Assembly (NCBI GenBank): GCA_016932955.1
Contig: JAFGBV010000037.1
Coordinates: forward strand, 30,210-94,209
Origin: Anaerolineales bacterium
GTDB lineage: Bacteria; Chloroflexota; Anaerolineae; Anaerolineales; UBA4823
Direction of reading: 5' to 3'
Length of the DNA: 64,000 nucleotides
Position 1 is the stretch's first letter. Each line of letters starts with the position of its first letter. This document shows, one piece after another, positions 9,290 through 18,308 of this stretch. The position numbers and the translations under genes were made by a program. The notes under the pieces are model-generated. The model searched no databases. It saw nothing but the letters and a program-made list of their open reading frames with translations, and was not told the DNA's origin.

Positions 9290-9293
9290 AAGA

Positions 9294-9345
9294 GGCTGTC
9301 CAAAAAGAACCAAAGGAAAGAAATTAATATTCCTCTTGGACAGCC
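9294..9345. terminator. Terminator hairpin between convergent genes
   Basis: GGCTGTCCAA at 9294-9303 pairs with TTGGACAGCC at 9336-9345. It lies between the methyltransferase and ferritin genes, which converge, and can serve both. Confidence 0.6.
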
Positions 9346-9370
9346 CCAGTGTAAAAGATCAAAGCAAGTA

Positions 9371-9865
9371 TTACTCCTCTTCGCGCTTGCCCAATTGGTG
9401 ATCTAACTGGTAGATGGAGTTGCTCTTATCGCCGATCAGCTTCAGTGTTCCCAGGATATCGGAGGCATTCTTCTCCTCCTCCACCTGCTCTTCAATGAAC
9501 CAATTCAAGAACACCTGGCTGGCGAAATCGCTTTCTTTGACCGCACTGGCGTAGATTTTGTTGATGAGGGCGGTAACCTTCTGCTCGTGCTCCAGAACCT
9601 GCTCAAAGACTTGGGTTGGTGTACCAAATTGAGCCGGCGGCTCGTCGATCACCAGCAGCTTTACCGAGCCACCGCGATCATGAATATGATCGTAAAATTT
9701 CATCGCATGTTCCTGCTCTTCAGCAGCCTGCATACGCATCCAGGTAGCGAAACCAGGAAGCCCGGCTTCTTCGAAATGGGATGACATGGACAGATAAAGA
9801 TATGCGGAATACAGTTCGTGCTTGATCTGTTCATTCATCTCTGCAAGGATGGTTTTGCTTAGCAT
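9371..9865 (-). CDS. Non-haem bacterial ferritin
   Basis: 164 residues, normal length for FtnA-type ferritin. The four-helix ferroxidase ligands are visible: E in NEQIKHELYSAYLY, E and H in AAEEQEHAMKF, and E in WFIEEQVEEEKNA. It stores iron as a ferric mineral in a 24-subunit shell in the cytoplasm and detoxifies Fe(II) plus peroxide. AGGAGAAAATG supports the start. It lies 24 bases after the Fur-family gene on the same strand, so the two probably share the promoter and Fur box upstream of that gene. Confidence 0.95.
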   Translation of the reverse strand: MLSKTILAEMNEQIKHELYSAYLYLSMSSHFEEAGLPGFATWMRMQAAEEQEHAMKFYDHIHDRGGSVKLLVIDEPPAQFGTPTQVFEQVLEHEQKVTALINKIYASAVKESDFASQVFLNWFIEEQVEEEKNASDILGTLKLIGDKSNSIYQLDHQLGKREEE

Positions 9866-9889
9866 ATTTCATTTTCTCCTTTTTGGGAA

Positions 9890-10375
9890 TTAGATTGCCC
9901 CGCCATTCGGGTTGGATAGAGCCTGGCATTTGGCGCAGATGCCAAAGAAATCCAGGCGTTGACTACTCAATTGAAAACCACTCGCGCGCACCTTCTCTTG
10001 GGCCATGGCAATCAGATCTGACGCCTCGATATCGGTGATAGAATTACAGGAAGTGCAGATCATATGAAGATGGGGCTCGGGGTGCAAACCATCGTACCGG
10101 TTGCTACCGTGACCCATACCAATCTCCATCACCTCACCCATCTCTTTTAACAAAGCAACGGTCTTATAGATTGTTGCCATGCTGGTCATAGGGTAAGCAC
10201 TGCGCACGCGGTTATACACCTCCTCCACAGTCGGATGCTCCTCACTTGTCAGCATGATCTTGAGCACTGCCATTCGCTGCGGGGTGATGCGGCAGCCGTG
10301 TTCTTTCAACCGCTGGATGAGATTATCCAGGCGGGCTTGCAGATCAGGCTGAGGGAGAGGCGATAACGTTTTCAT
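9890..10375 (-). CDS. Fur-family metalloregulator
   Basis: 161 residues. A winged-helix N-terminal domain (residues 20-95, with RITPQRMAVLKIML and TSMATIYKTVALLKEMGE) is followed by the Fur dimerisation domain with HLHMICTSCNSITDIE and a second cysteine pair (GICAKCQAL), the structural zinc site. Fur, PerR and Zur cannot be separated from sequence alone, but the adjacent ferritin and the AT-rich Fur box overlapping its leader favour iron or peroxide sensing. Transcription starts from a consensus promoter inside the end of the upstream MFS gene. Confidence 0.9.
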   Translation of the reverse strand: MKTLSPLPQPDLQARLDNLIQRLKEHGCRITPQRMAVLKIMLTSEEHPTVEEVYNRVRSAYPMTSMATIYKTVALLKEMGEVMEIGMGHGSNRYDGLHPEPHLHMICTSCNSITDIEASDLIAMAQEKVRASGFQLSSQRLDFFGICAKCQALSNPNGGAI

Positions 10376-10379
10376 TCTA

Positions 10380-10398
10380 TTTACTAATAATCATTATC
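10380..10398 (-). promoter_or_regulatory. Fur box in front of the fur-ferritin unit
   Basis: Nineteen bases ending AATCATTATC match the classical 19-bp Fur consensus at 15 positions, including all ten of one half. The site lies between the -10 element and the start codon, where a bound repressor would block initiation, so negative autoregulation is expected. Confidence 0.75.
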
Positions 10399-10406
10399 AA
10401 TAAAGA

Positions 10407-10435
10407 ATTATAATTATCAACTCTTATCTTGTCAA
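10407..10435 (-). promoter_or_regulatory. Consensus sigma-70 promoter for fur-ferritin
   Basis: On the minus strand TTGACA (10435-10430), a 17-base spacer and TATAAT (10412-10407): both hexamers perfect. The -35 box overlaps the stop codon of the MFS gene, giving fur its own promoter within a same-strand run. Confidence 0.85.
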
Positions 10436-11640
10436 GGGGTTTCCAAAACATCCAACGCACACGCCTTATCATCCTGCGCAGCGCGGGCTGCCCTGATCTG
10501 CAGGATCAGACTGGTAAACCCAACACCCATCAACAGCAACGCAGCCAGAATAGCGACAGGCATGGCCTGGGATCCTGTGGCTTCGAACAATTGCCCAATT
10601 GCCCAGGGCAAAATCATCCCGCCGAGAGATGTACCCACGAAGAAATAGCCGTTGATCTGCCCGGTGAGTGCCATCTGCTGCCCCGCCAGCGTGATCGCAG
10701 TGGGGAAGACCGAGGCCATACAAAGCCCCAGGCCAATGGTAGCCACCCACAAAGCCAGTGGCTGACCCGGCCACAGGAAAATAACACTGACGCTGACCAG
10801 ACAACCCAAGGTATCGAGCAGCAAGGTGGCAGCGGGTTTTAAGCGCACCGCCAATGGGATCGAGAGCAGCCTGCCCAAGGTGAGGGCGCCCCAAAAAGCC
10901 GAAGTGAGGTAAGCGGCGCTGGTTTCTTCTACGATGATTCCCGATTCAACTGCATAAGTAAATACCCAGCCGCCATAGCTGATCTCTGCTGCCACGTAGA
11001 GAAACAAAAAGACCGCAATCGAGATCACCAGCCGCCACGGGATGGGCTGCTTTGCCGCAGTCTGTTCTTTCTGCGCAGCCGGCAAGCCAGGGCTAGGAAG
11101 GCGAAGCAGGAACGGGATCAACAACAGACTCAACAATGCAACCAGCCAGTATCCGCCAGAGATATCACCTCGCAGCAGTAACGCCTGGGCGATGATGATC
11201 GGAGCCAGGAAAGCACCTACCCCAAAACAGAAGTGAAGCCCATTCATGAATGGCCCAACGCGCTGCTGGTACACCCATACCAGTAAGGTATTCCCACCAA
11301 CATCAATCACGCCCTGGCTTAGCCCCAGCATCACCCCAGCAACCACCAGCACCCAGAGTAGCGGGATCAGCGGGAAGGCAGCCATGCACACAATCATCAC
11401 CACCAGGGCAAGCAGCAGAAGCAAGTGTCCGCCTACCCGATCATATAATCGTCCACCGACGAGTGCGCCTACCAGGTATCCTAATGATATGGCAGTGAAG
11501 AGGTAACTAACCTGACCGAGAGAAGCCTGTGTATTCTCAGCCAGGTCGGGCAGCGTGGGGCCAATCACAGCCGTGGTGAGGCCAAGCAAAATAAAGATCG
11601 CGTAATAGACTATCGTTTGCGAGATGGTATTCGGTTTCAT
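10432..11640 (-). CDS. Major facilitator superfamily transporter (MFSD4/FucP-like)
   Basis: 402 residues with 12 predicted membrane spans. The start (YAIFILLGLTTAVIGPTLPDLAENTQASLGQ split by the first span) and GGRLYDRVGGH after span 2 are the MFS motif A region, closest to the MFSD4/FucP-like group of sugar or small-solute carriers. GGAG lies nine bases before the ATG. The gene directly precedes fur but fur has its own promoter, so a link to iron is not implied. Substrate unknown. Confidence 0.8.
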   Translation of the reverse strand: MKPNTISQTIVYYAIFILLGLTTAVIGPTLPDLAENTQASLGQVSYLFTAISLGYLVGALVGGRLYDRVGGHLLLLLALVVMIVCMAAFPLIPLLWVLVVAGVMLGLSQGVIDVGGNTLLVWVYQQRVGPFMNGLHFCFGVGAFLAPIIIAQALLLRGDISGGYWLVALLSLLLIPFLLRLPSPGLPAAQKEQTAAKQPIPWRLVISIAVFLFLYVAAEISYGGWVFTYAVESGIIVEETSAAYLTSAFWGALTLGRLLSIPLAVRLKPAATLLLDTLGCLVSVSVIFLWPGQPLALWVATIGLGLCMASVFPTAITLAGQQMALTGQINGYFFVGTSLGGMILPWAIGQLFEATGSQAMPVAILAALLLMGVGFTSLILQIRAARAAQDDKACALDVLETP

Positions 11641-11737
11641 TGTTCACTGCTCCGTTCTAGAATTGTTCAAGCATACCATAGAGCAAGCCAGTACGCGGGT
11701 CCGAATCCAACCAGCCAAACGGGCTTACACATATTAA

Positions 11738-11776
11738 TTCTCTAATATTTTGATGAATTATCAAAATATTAGAGAA
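11738..11776. promoter_or_regulatory. 17-bp perfect inverted repeat over the DUF2089 promoter
   Basis: TTCTCTAATATTTTGAT and its exact complement flank a 5-base centre. The right arm ends 17 bases before TATAAT (11793-11798), so it covers the -35 region of the following gene, which lacks a good -35 hexamer. That is the layout of an operator bound by a dimeric regulator, possibly the DUF2089 protein itself. It also sits between divergent genes. Confidence 0.7.
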
Positions 11777-11816
11777 ATTCACAAATTATTGATATAATAT
11801 ACCAAAAGGAGATAAC

Positions 11817-12203
11817 ATGAACAGCATTCCGCGGAAATGCCCCAGTTGTTCCTCCCCCATGGTGGTCACGCAGCTTGGCTGTACTGCCTGTGACACCACA
11901 GTCGTTGGGCGATTCGAGCTCAACCCTTTCCTGCGCCTCTCGCCTGAGAGCCTGGATTTTCTGGAAACATTCATCCGCAATCGCGGGAATGTGAAAGAAA
12001 TGGAGCGCTCAAGCGGGCAATCCTATTGGGCTATTCGCAAAAGGTTAGATGAGGTGATCGCCGAGATGGGCTTCGATATCGAACCGGCCGTAGATATCCT
12101 CGCCCAGCGCCGCCAGGAAATCCTGAACCAGCTCAGCCAGGGCGAGATCGACGTTCAAGAAGCCACCCGCCTGTTAACCCAGCTGGGGAAAACAGGCCCA
12201 TAA
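11817..12203 (+). CDS. DUF2089 zinc-ribbon / HTH protein
   Basis: 128 residues. The N-terminus is a zinc ribbon (CPSC...CTAC) followed by FELNPFLRLSPESLDFLETF and an HTH-like helix pair (GNVKEMERSSGQSYWAIRKRLDEVI), which is the DUF2089 family. The tail (QLSQGEIDVQEATRLLTQL) resembles the SHOCT-like helices that open the next protein. AAAGGAG precedes the ATG. A DNA-binding regulatory role is inferred from the HTH; the 39-bp palindrome upstream would suit autoregulation. It is 72 bases from the repeat protein gene and probably co-transcribed with it. Confidence 0.8.
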   Translation: MNSIPRKCPSCSSPMVVTQLGCTACDTTVVGRFELNPFLRLSPESLDFLETFIRNRGNVKEMERSSGQSYWAIRKRLDEVIAEMGFDIEPAVDILAQRRQEILNQLSQGEIDVQEATRLLTQLGKTGP

Positions 12204-12275
12204 ACATCTATCCGCGGGTCGCTGGGCTCTTGCCCAGATCTTTGGATAGGCTTTCAATCTAATAGGAGGTTCCGA

Positions 12276-13520
12276 ATGGAATTGGAACAAGAACAAACCA
12301 TCGTTTTGCAGATGATCGCCGAAGGGAAGATCACTGCCAAGGAAGGCGAGGCGCTGCTAGAAGCGCTGGAGGCCAGCATTCCCCAAGATCAAGCGCCCCC
12401 ACCACCCCCAATGCCGGCGCTGCCGCCCCTGCCCCCCATTGCTCCACCCCGGCACATGTACCCGGACCGCGCCAGCAGGGGAGAAGCCGACCTGGCTGCC
12501 GCGCTCCATGAGCTCAATATCCATCCCATCACCCGCGCCGACCTGGAAGAGCTGCAAACGCACGGCATTACGGAGCGCTATGTGCGCGAGATGAGTGCCT
12601 TGGGATTCGCTCCACACAGCCTGGGCGAGTGGATCGAGCTGGGCATGCACGACGTGACACCGCGCCTGGTGCGGGAGTTGCGTGAGCTGGGCTACGATGA
12701 CCTCAGCACCGACCAGCTCACCGAGCTGAGCACGCATGGCATTTCGCCGCGCTACCTGCGCGAGATGAAGGAACTGGGTTTGAGCGACCTTTCCATCGAT
12801 CAACTGGTCGAGCTGGGGATGCACAATATCTCACCGCGTTTCGTGCGCGAAATGCATGACCTGGGGTACAAGGATCTATCAATGGATGAGATGGTCGAGC
12901 TGGGCATCCACAATATCTCTCCCCGTTTCTTGCGCGAGATGAACAGCCTGGGTTTCAAGGATCTCAGCATCGAACAACTGGTCGAACTGGGTATTCACAA
13001 TATCTCGCCGCGTTATGTGCGCGAGATGCGTGAATTGGGTTTCCAGGATCTGGGTGTGCATGATCTGGTAGAGTTGGGCATTCACGACATCTCCCCGCGT
13101 TATGTGCAGGAGATCCGGCGCATCGGATGGGAACAACCGCTCCGCGTCGAGGATCTGGTTGAGCTGGGCATCCATGATGTTCCGGCTCGCTTCCTGGAGG
13201 AGATGATGGCGCTGGGTTTCAACCAGGCTTACCTGGAGGATCTCATTGAACTATACAACCAGGATGTCAAGCCGAACTATGTGCGCGAGATGCGCGAGCT
13301 TTTTCCCGATATCAGCATCGATGAGCTGATCGAGTGCCGCCAGCAGGATATTACGCCCCGCTTCGTACGCTCTCTGCACCAAGCAGGTCGTACCGGGCTT
13401 GGTGTTGATGAGATTATCAAGATGCACAATCGCGGCAGGTACTTCGAGGGCGAAGATGCAGATGAGGAAGATGAGGTGGATGATGAGGATTGGGATGAGG
13501 ATGAGGACGAGGAAGACTAA
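12276..13520 (+). CDS. Repeat protein: ten 29-residue LGIHNISPRYVREM units with acidic tail
   Basis: 414 residues. Residues 1-35 are a short helical domain (MIAEGKITAKEGEALLEAL) like the tail of the DUF2089 protein before it. A proline-rich stretch follows, then ten 29-residue repeats (87-bp DNA period, exact between neighbouring units) of the form VELGIHNISPRYVREMRELGF; related units occur after BlaR1-type peptidase domains. Each unit probably forms a helical hairpin, giving a solenoid. The last 25 residues are almost all Asp and Glu. There is no signal peptide or membrane span, so it is cytoplasmic. AGGAGG precedes the ATG. It may be a scaffold or DNA mimic; the function is unknown. Confidence 0.8.
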   Translation: MELEQEQTIVLQMIAEGKITAKEGEALLEALEASIPQDQAPPPPPMPALPPLPPIAPPRHMYPDRASRGEADLAAALHELNIHPITRADLEELQTHGITERYVREMSALGFAPHSLGEWIELGMHDVTPRLVRELRELGYDDLSTDQLTELSTHGISPRYLREMKELGLSDLSIDQLVELGMHNISPRFVREMHDLGYKDLSMDEMVELGIHNISPRFLREMNSLGFKDLSIEQLVELGIHNISPRYVREMRELGFQDLGVHDLVELGIHDISPRYVQEIRRIGWEQPLRVEDLVELGIHDVPARFLEEMMALGFNQAYLEDLIELYNQDVKPNYVREMRELFPDISIDELIECRQQDITPRFVRSLHQAGRTGLGVDEIIKMHNRGRYFEGEDADEEDEVDDEDWDEDEDEED

Positions 13521-13544
13521 ACCCGACCAGGATTTCCCCCTCTA

Positions 13545-15341
13545 TTAGTTTTCTGGCTCAGGCTGATCAGCGCGTGGTAGCACAGCAGGCAAGGTAAACC
13601 AGAAGGTGCTCCCGCGGCCCAGCTCGCTTTCCACACCAGCCTGCCCACCGAGCTTCTCGACAATGCGCAGGACGATCGATAGACCGAGACCATGCCCGTC
13701 GGTGCGCGACAACTCCAAACGGTTGAATGGGCGGAAGATACGTTGCTGCGCATCGGGTGGCACGCCAGGGCCGTTATCGCGCACCCAGAAGCGCGCCAAT
13801 GGGGGGTTAGAATCATCGATGATCTCCGCGCCTAATTCCACCTTGGGCTTCTCCCCACCATATTTCAACGCATTGCTAATGTAATTGACCCAGATCTCCT
13901 CCACCCAGGGACTGTACCCCAAAGCCACCGGCCAATGCTCGGGGCGAATGATCTCACCATGATGCCTCACCTGGAACACACTCAGCCGGTCCATGGTCTG
14001 GTTGATCAGTCGATTCATATCCAATGGAACAATCGTAACCTGGCTCAGTCTGCGCACGCTGGCAAGCAGGAGCAGCTCATCAATGATATTGCCCATTTTC
14101 TGCGAATTACTGACCACGATATCCAGCATGCGCTGTGCATCGGCAGGGCTAAGGTGAAAGAGACGTTCGCGAAGCAGGCTGCTGGAGGCTGTCAGCGCGG
14201 CCAAAGGGCTTTTGAGATCGTGCGCAACGGTATGAGCGAACGCATCGAGTTCTGCGTTGCTGGCTTCCAACTCTTTTGTATGTGCCACAAGCTCCGCCTC
14301 AGTTTGCTTGCGGGAAGTGATATCCCGCAGCATCACCAAACGTCCGCTCTCCCGCTTACGGTGATCTTTCAAGGGGAAAATATCCAGATTCAGGTAAGTC
14401 TCCACCCCATCCCTGATCACTTTGATCTCTTCATGCGCATCATAACGCTCGCGGTAGTTCTCTGCTGTGTCACGCCACTTGGCGAAAACATCCATTGCGG
14501 GAATCCCAACCTGGAAGTTCTGCAAACCCAGCAGTGAGCAGGCAGCCGGGTTGAAATCTACCAATCGGTTTTGCAAGTCAAATACCAACATAGCATCGGG
14601 TAGGTTATCGATCAAAGCATCACGAGCCACCGGACGGAGATCAAAAAGATGGTAATTAAAGATGGCAATGGCAAAAGCCAAGCCCGCCAATGCAAAGCCA
14701 AGGGCGGTGAAATCTTTACGCAGTCCAGGGATGAGGTGAAAGATGTGCACAATATTGAATACAATCGGCACCAGTGCGCCAAATACCACCCATATTGACT
14801 GCCAACGGTAAATTTTCAAGGAATAGAGTGAGTGGCGGATGATCAGAAAGGCGCCGGTAAACACCAGCAGGTAAGAATAACCCGAATGCACCCAAAAGTA
14901 CCAGCCATAATCCACATTGATCGCCAACATTCCAGCTACCGGCGTAAAATGAATAGCCTCCCACAGCCAGTGATGAAAGCCGTTGGTCCACACAATGGCC
15001 TGTGTGATCAAAGGCAGGATCATCAAGGGGATCAGCCGGCGCGGCCTGAGCCAACCCTCGCGGTTTGTGAAGCGCAATGCAAAGCCCAACCAGGCTACAG
15101 CCGTAAAAGCGATGAAAGCATATGTCACGCGCGACCAAAAAAGTGTGCCGGCTTGGGTAGGGTCGATGACTTCCAGGGTATTGGCAACCAGCCAACCCGT
15201 AGTAGGCACATTCAGCCAGACCAGAGAGGCGCTCTGCATGGAAGGGTAGCGCAGGCGCGCGTATGCGGCCACGCTGATCGAAATCAGGGCTGCAAGAGGC
15301 GCTAAGATTACAAACATGTGATACTGCAAAACAAGATCCAT
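13545..15341 (-). CDS. Sensor histidine kinase with 7TM N-terminal domain and PAS domain
   Basis: 598 residues from the ATG at 15341 (a TTG seven codons earlier is possible). Residues 1-225 hold seven membrane spans of the histidine-kinase 7TM class. A PAS domain follows (DALIDNLPDAMLVFDLQNRL), then HisKA with the phospho-acceptor in AHTVAHDLKSPLAAL, and the HATPase with N-box EIWVNYISNALKYG, G1 DNGPGVPPDAQQ and G2 GHGLGLSIV. It autophosphorylates on His and passes phosphate to a response regulator. None is encoded nearby, so it is an orphan kinase. Ligand unknown. Confidence 0.92.
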   Translation of the reverse strand: MDLVLQYHMFVILAPLAALISISVAAYARLRYPSMQSASLVWLNVPTTGWLVANTLEVIDPTQAGTLFWSRVTYAFIAFTAVAWLGFALRFTNREGWLRPRRLIPLMILPLITQAIVWTNGFHHWLWEAIHFTPVAGMLAINVDYGWYFWVHSGYSYLLVFTGAFLIIRHSLYSLKIYRWQSIWVVFGALVPIVFNIVHIFHLIPGLRKDFTALGFALAGLAFAIAIFNYHLFDLRPVARDALIDNLPDAMLVFDLQNRLVDFNPAACSLLGLQNFQVGIPAMDVFAKWRDTAENYRERYDAHEEIKVIRDGVETYLNLDIFPLKDHRKRESGRLVMLRDITSRKQTEAELVAHTKELEASNAELDAFAHTVAHDLKSPLAALTASSSLLRERLFHLSPADAQRMLDIVVSNSQKMGNIIDELLLLASVRRLSQVTIVPLDMNRLINQTMDRLSVFQVRHHGEIIRPEHWPVALGYSPWVEEIWVNYISNALKYGGEKPKVELGAEIIDDSNPPLARFWVRDNGPGVPPDAQQRIFRPFNRLELSRTDGHGLGLSIVLRIVEKLGGQAGVESELGRGSTFWFTLPAVLPRADQPEPEN

Positions 15342-15437
15342 GAAATTCAATCCCCAGTACAACTAATCATAACGGAAAACTATCCTAAGCGCAAGCAAAA
15401 ACGAACAGGGGGTGCATGAAAAGGGGAGTAAATTCCA

Positions 15438-18200
15438 CTATCCAAGCAAAATATCATCATCCTGAGCACTCGGCATTTGCTCTGCCGGCAAGCTTACAAC
15501 CATGGTTGTACCCTGGTTTACCTGACTAGAAACCGAGATTCGCCCTCCCATGATTTCCACCAGGCGATGGGTGATCGCCAATCCCAGCCCAATCCCGCCA
15601 AATTCACTGGTTTGATCATGATCCACCAGAGCAAAGGGGTGAAACAGCCGCATCACCTGTTCCTCATCCATGCCGATTCCAGTATCAGCCACCGTGAAGT
15701 GTATCCAATCGCCACCATCCACCCATTCACGCTTCACAGTCAGAGTGATCGTACCATTCGAGGTAAATTTACAGGCATTCTGTAAGAGGTTATATAAAAT
15801 CTGGCGTAGCCGTCTCAGGTCAGTTTTCATCGTACCAGCATCGGGTGGGCAATCAATCACGAGGGTATTATTGTTCCTATCCACCCAGCTCCGTACACTG
15901 CCGCTCACCACCTTCACCAGGTCTACCACAGAAAAGAGATCATCAGACCAAGCCACCGAGCCGCGGTCCAGGCGAGAAAAGTCGAGTACATCATTGATCA
16001 AATCCAGGAGATGCTGTGAGGCATCTTGCACCTTATCCAGGCGGGGCAGCAACTCATCATACCCATGCCGGCGTATCTCCTCCTGCAAGATCTCTGTGTA
16101 ACCCAGGATGATCGCCAGAGGCGTGCGCAACTCGTGGCTGGTGCGGGCAAGAAAGATGCTTTTCGCCTGGTTGGCTGCCTCGGCAGCCTTTTTTGCTTCG
16201 GCAAGCTCCTCGGCCATATGACGTTGCTCCTCATAAATACGAGCATTGCGCAGTGTGGGGGCAATCTGGTCTGCTGCCGCGCTCAGAAACTCAAGGTGTT
16301 GCTGGCTGAACCAGAAAGGCTTGGTATGATACACAGAAAGCACTCCCAGGCGATCATTGCTATGGGTGATAGGCACCACCAGTGCTGAGCGCAACGCTGC
16401 CGAATCATCTTTCAATCTGATCCAACGCTCATCTGTGTGCGTATCGGGGACAATCGCCGTCTGTTGCTGCTTAAATACCCAACCAGCCAATCCTTCATCC
16501 ATCACCTGGTCTGCCACCCCGCGCTTCTGGTATTCCAGTTCGCCATTCTCCAACAGGCGGTACATCACCACACCACCCAGATCAACCATAAAGAGGCTAA
16601 CCTTTTCGGCACCAGTGATCGACAAGGAGATGCCCAATGCGCCTTCCACTGTAGCTTCAAGGGTGGGGCTGGTTGCCGTTGCACGCGCCACCTGAACCAG
16701 TTTTTCAAATAAGTCGCGCTGAACAGAGAGGGTTTCTTCCATCTCGATACGAGGAGTGATGTTGTGCAAAACAGCCATCGCATACTGCACTTGCTGGTTG
16801 GCGCCCCACACAGGCGTAGCGTGCATCTCCATCAACCTGCGTCCTTGCGACCCCGGCATTTCAATGTCATCCACAACCCCGCTCTCGCCCTTCAAGGCGC
16901 GCTCTATTGGCAATTCCTGGCTGGGATACAGGTGGTGCGTACCCATCTTGTAAAGCTGCAATGCGCGCGGCAGTTGCTCAACACACCTGCTAGAGGCCAA
17001 TTCCTGGACGATCATCGCGTGCGCGGTTGTATTGGCGTAAATCAAAAAACCATCCCGATCAACGACAAACACAGCATCTGGAATAGCTTCCATGAACTGC
17101 TTGATGCGCGCCTCACTCTCTTGAAGATTCTCCAGTGCCTGTAACCTTCCAGCAAATTCCTGCTCCAGGCGCGTGTACAGGTTACGATTCTCCCGTAATG
17201 CAATGAACTGGCGGGTGATGACGAGGGCGATAATCAGCCCCACCGATAAAACCAGTTGATCTTGTGACATAACCAAGACCTGGCGGTCGCTGAGGAAAAG
17301 CAACAGGAAAGCAGCCAGTGGCCAGGCATATACCAGCAAAGCCCACCAGCGCAGCGACCGGATACTCCCCGTCTCCGATGGCGCATCCGATGGGCGCGCA
17401 GCAACCAGCGTCAATCCAGCCAGGCCAGCCAGCAGAAATGCCAGAAGCCAGGCTGCATCCAATGGGCTACCACTGTGGTAATATCCCATCCGTGACAGGA
17501 AAATGAACAGCGAGTCTGCAACAATTAATGAAAGCCCACTGAGCGTCAGAAGCGCATAAGGCAAAAAATAAGCATGTCCAATCTGCCACAACAAATGTCC
17601 AAAAAGCAGCCAGATCAGGATCAAGTCAAAAACCTGGTAAGCCAACCCAACCCAACCGGCCTGGGTATTCTGGCTACCAAGCGCAACCACTGATTCACCC
17701 AGAATCAGGTTCCAATAGAACACACTGCTGGAGAGCATCACCATTGCCATTTCGATTAAGATGCGCGGATATTGGCTGGAAGCAAGGCGCGCCCGGGGAA
17801 GCATCAACACCCCGGCAATCAAACATGGGTACAAGAGCAAGTAAAAGAAATCTGCCAGTGAGGGAAATGGGTCCCGCCCTAATGCCAATTCGATGATTCC
17901 CCAGATAATCTCAGCCAGCGTATTAAAGAAGTAGCCCAGCGCAATCAGACCCCAGGCTATCGCCAACTGGCGAGAGGTAGATCTCAAGCGCAGTGCGGCA
18001 TACCCGCTGGCCAACGTCGTGAGCAAAGATGTAATTGGAAATGAGATATCACTTAGCCAGATGGCTGCCTGCTCATCTTGAATCAATTGCGAAGCAAACA
18101 CAAAGCCAATGGTTATTACCAAACCCACCGCAATCAGAATATAAAGAGGATACGGAGAGAGAGCAGAAAAAAACGCTCGTTGCTTCATATTGGGAGACAT
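15438..18200 (-). CDS. Multi-domain sensor histidine kinase (membrane - PAS - GAF - HisKA - HATPase)
   Basis: 920 residues from the ATG at 18200 (a TTG at 18227 is an alternative). About nine membrane spans fill residues 15-340. A PAS domain (FMEAIPDAVFVVDRDGFLIYANTTA split over its core), a GAF domain (RATATSPTLEATVEGAL to IYEEQ) and a coiled coil lead to HisKA (RTSHELRTPLAIILGY) and HATPase (ILYNLLQNACKFTSNG, ADTGIGMDEEQ, GIGLGLAI). There is no receiver domain, so it is not a hybrid kinase. It lies 96 bases before the other orphan kinase on the same strand, without a response regulator. Confidence 0.92.
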   Translation of the reverse strand: MSPNMKQRAFFSALSPYPLYILIAVGLVITIGFVFASQLIQDEQAAIWLSDISFPITSLLTTLASGYAALRLRSTSRQLAIAWGLIALGYFFNTLAEIIWGIIELALGRDPFPSLADFFYLLLYPCLIAGVLMLPRARLASSQYPRILIEMAMVMLSSSVFYWNLILGESVVALGSQNTQAGWVGLAYQVFDLILIWLLFGHLLWQIGHAYFLPYALLTLSGLSLIVADSLFIFLSRMGYYHSGSPLDAAWLLAFLLAGLAGLTLVAARPSDAPSETGSIRSLRWWALLVYAWPLAAFLLLFLSDRQVLVMSQDQLVLSVGLIIALVITRQFIALRENRNLYTRLEQEFAGRLQALENLQESEARIKQFMEAIPDAVFVVDRDGFLIYANTTAHAMIVQELASSRCVEQLPRALQLYKMGTHHLYPSQELPIERALKGESGVVDDIEMPGSQGRRLMEMHATPVWGANQQVQYAMAVLHNITPRIEMEETLSVQRDLFEKLVQVARATATSPTLEATVEGALGISLSITGAEKVSLFMVDLGGVVMYRLLENGELEYQKRGVADQVMDEGLAGWVFKQQQTAIVPDTHTDERWIRLKDDSAALRSALVVPITHSNDRLGVLSVYHTKPFWFSQQHLEFLSAAADQIAPTLRNARIYEEQRHMAEELAEAKKAAEAANQAKSIFLARTSHELRTPLAIILGYTEILQEEIRRHGYDELLPRLDKVQDASQHLLDLINDVLDFSRLDRGSVAWSDDLFSVVDLVKVVSGSVRSWVDRNNNTLVIDCPPDAGTMKTDLRRLRQILYNLLQNACKFTSNGTITLTVKREWVDGGDWIHFTVADTGIGMDEEQVMRLFHPFALVDHDQTSEFGGIGLGLAITHRLVEIMGGRISVSSQVNQGTTMVVSLPAEQMPSAQDDDILLG

Positions 18201-18308
18201 GCCTATTGATCGAAGAATACCACACAACTCTAAATGCTGCTTTATTCTTTATCCCAAGGTCACGTTATTCACATCAGTCCAGGATCATAGTAAAGGGTAT
18301 CTTTCCCC

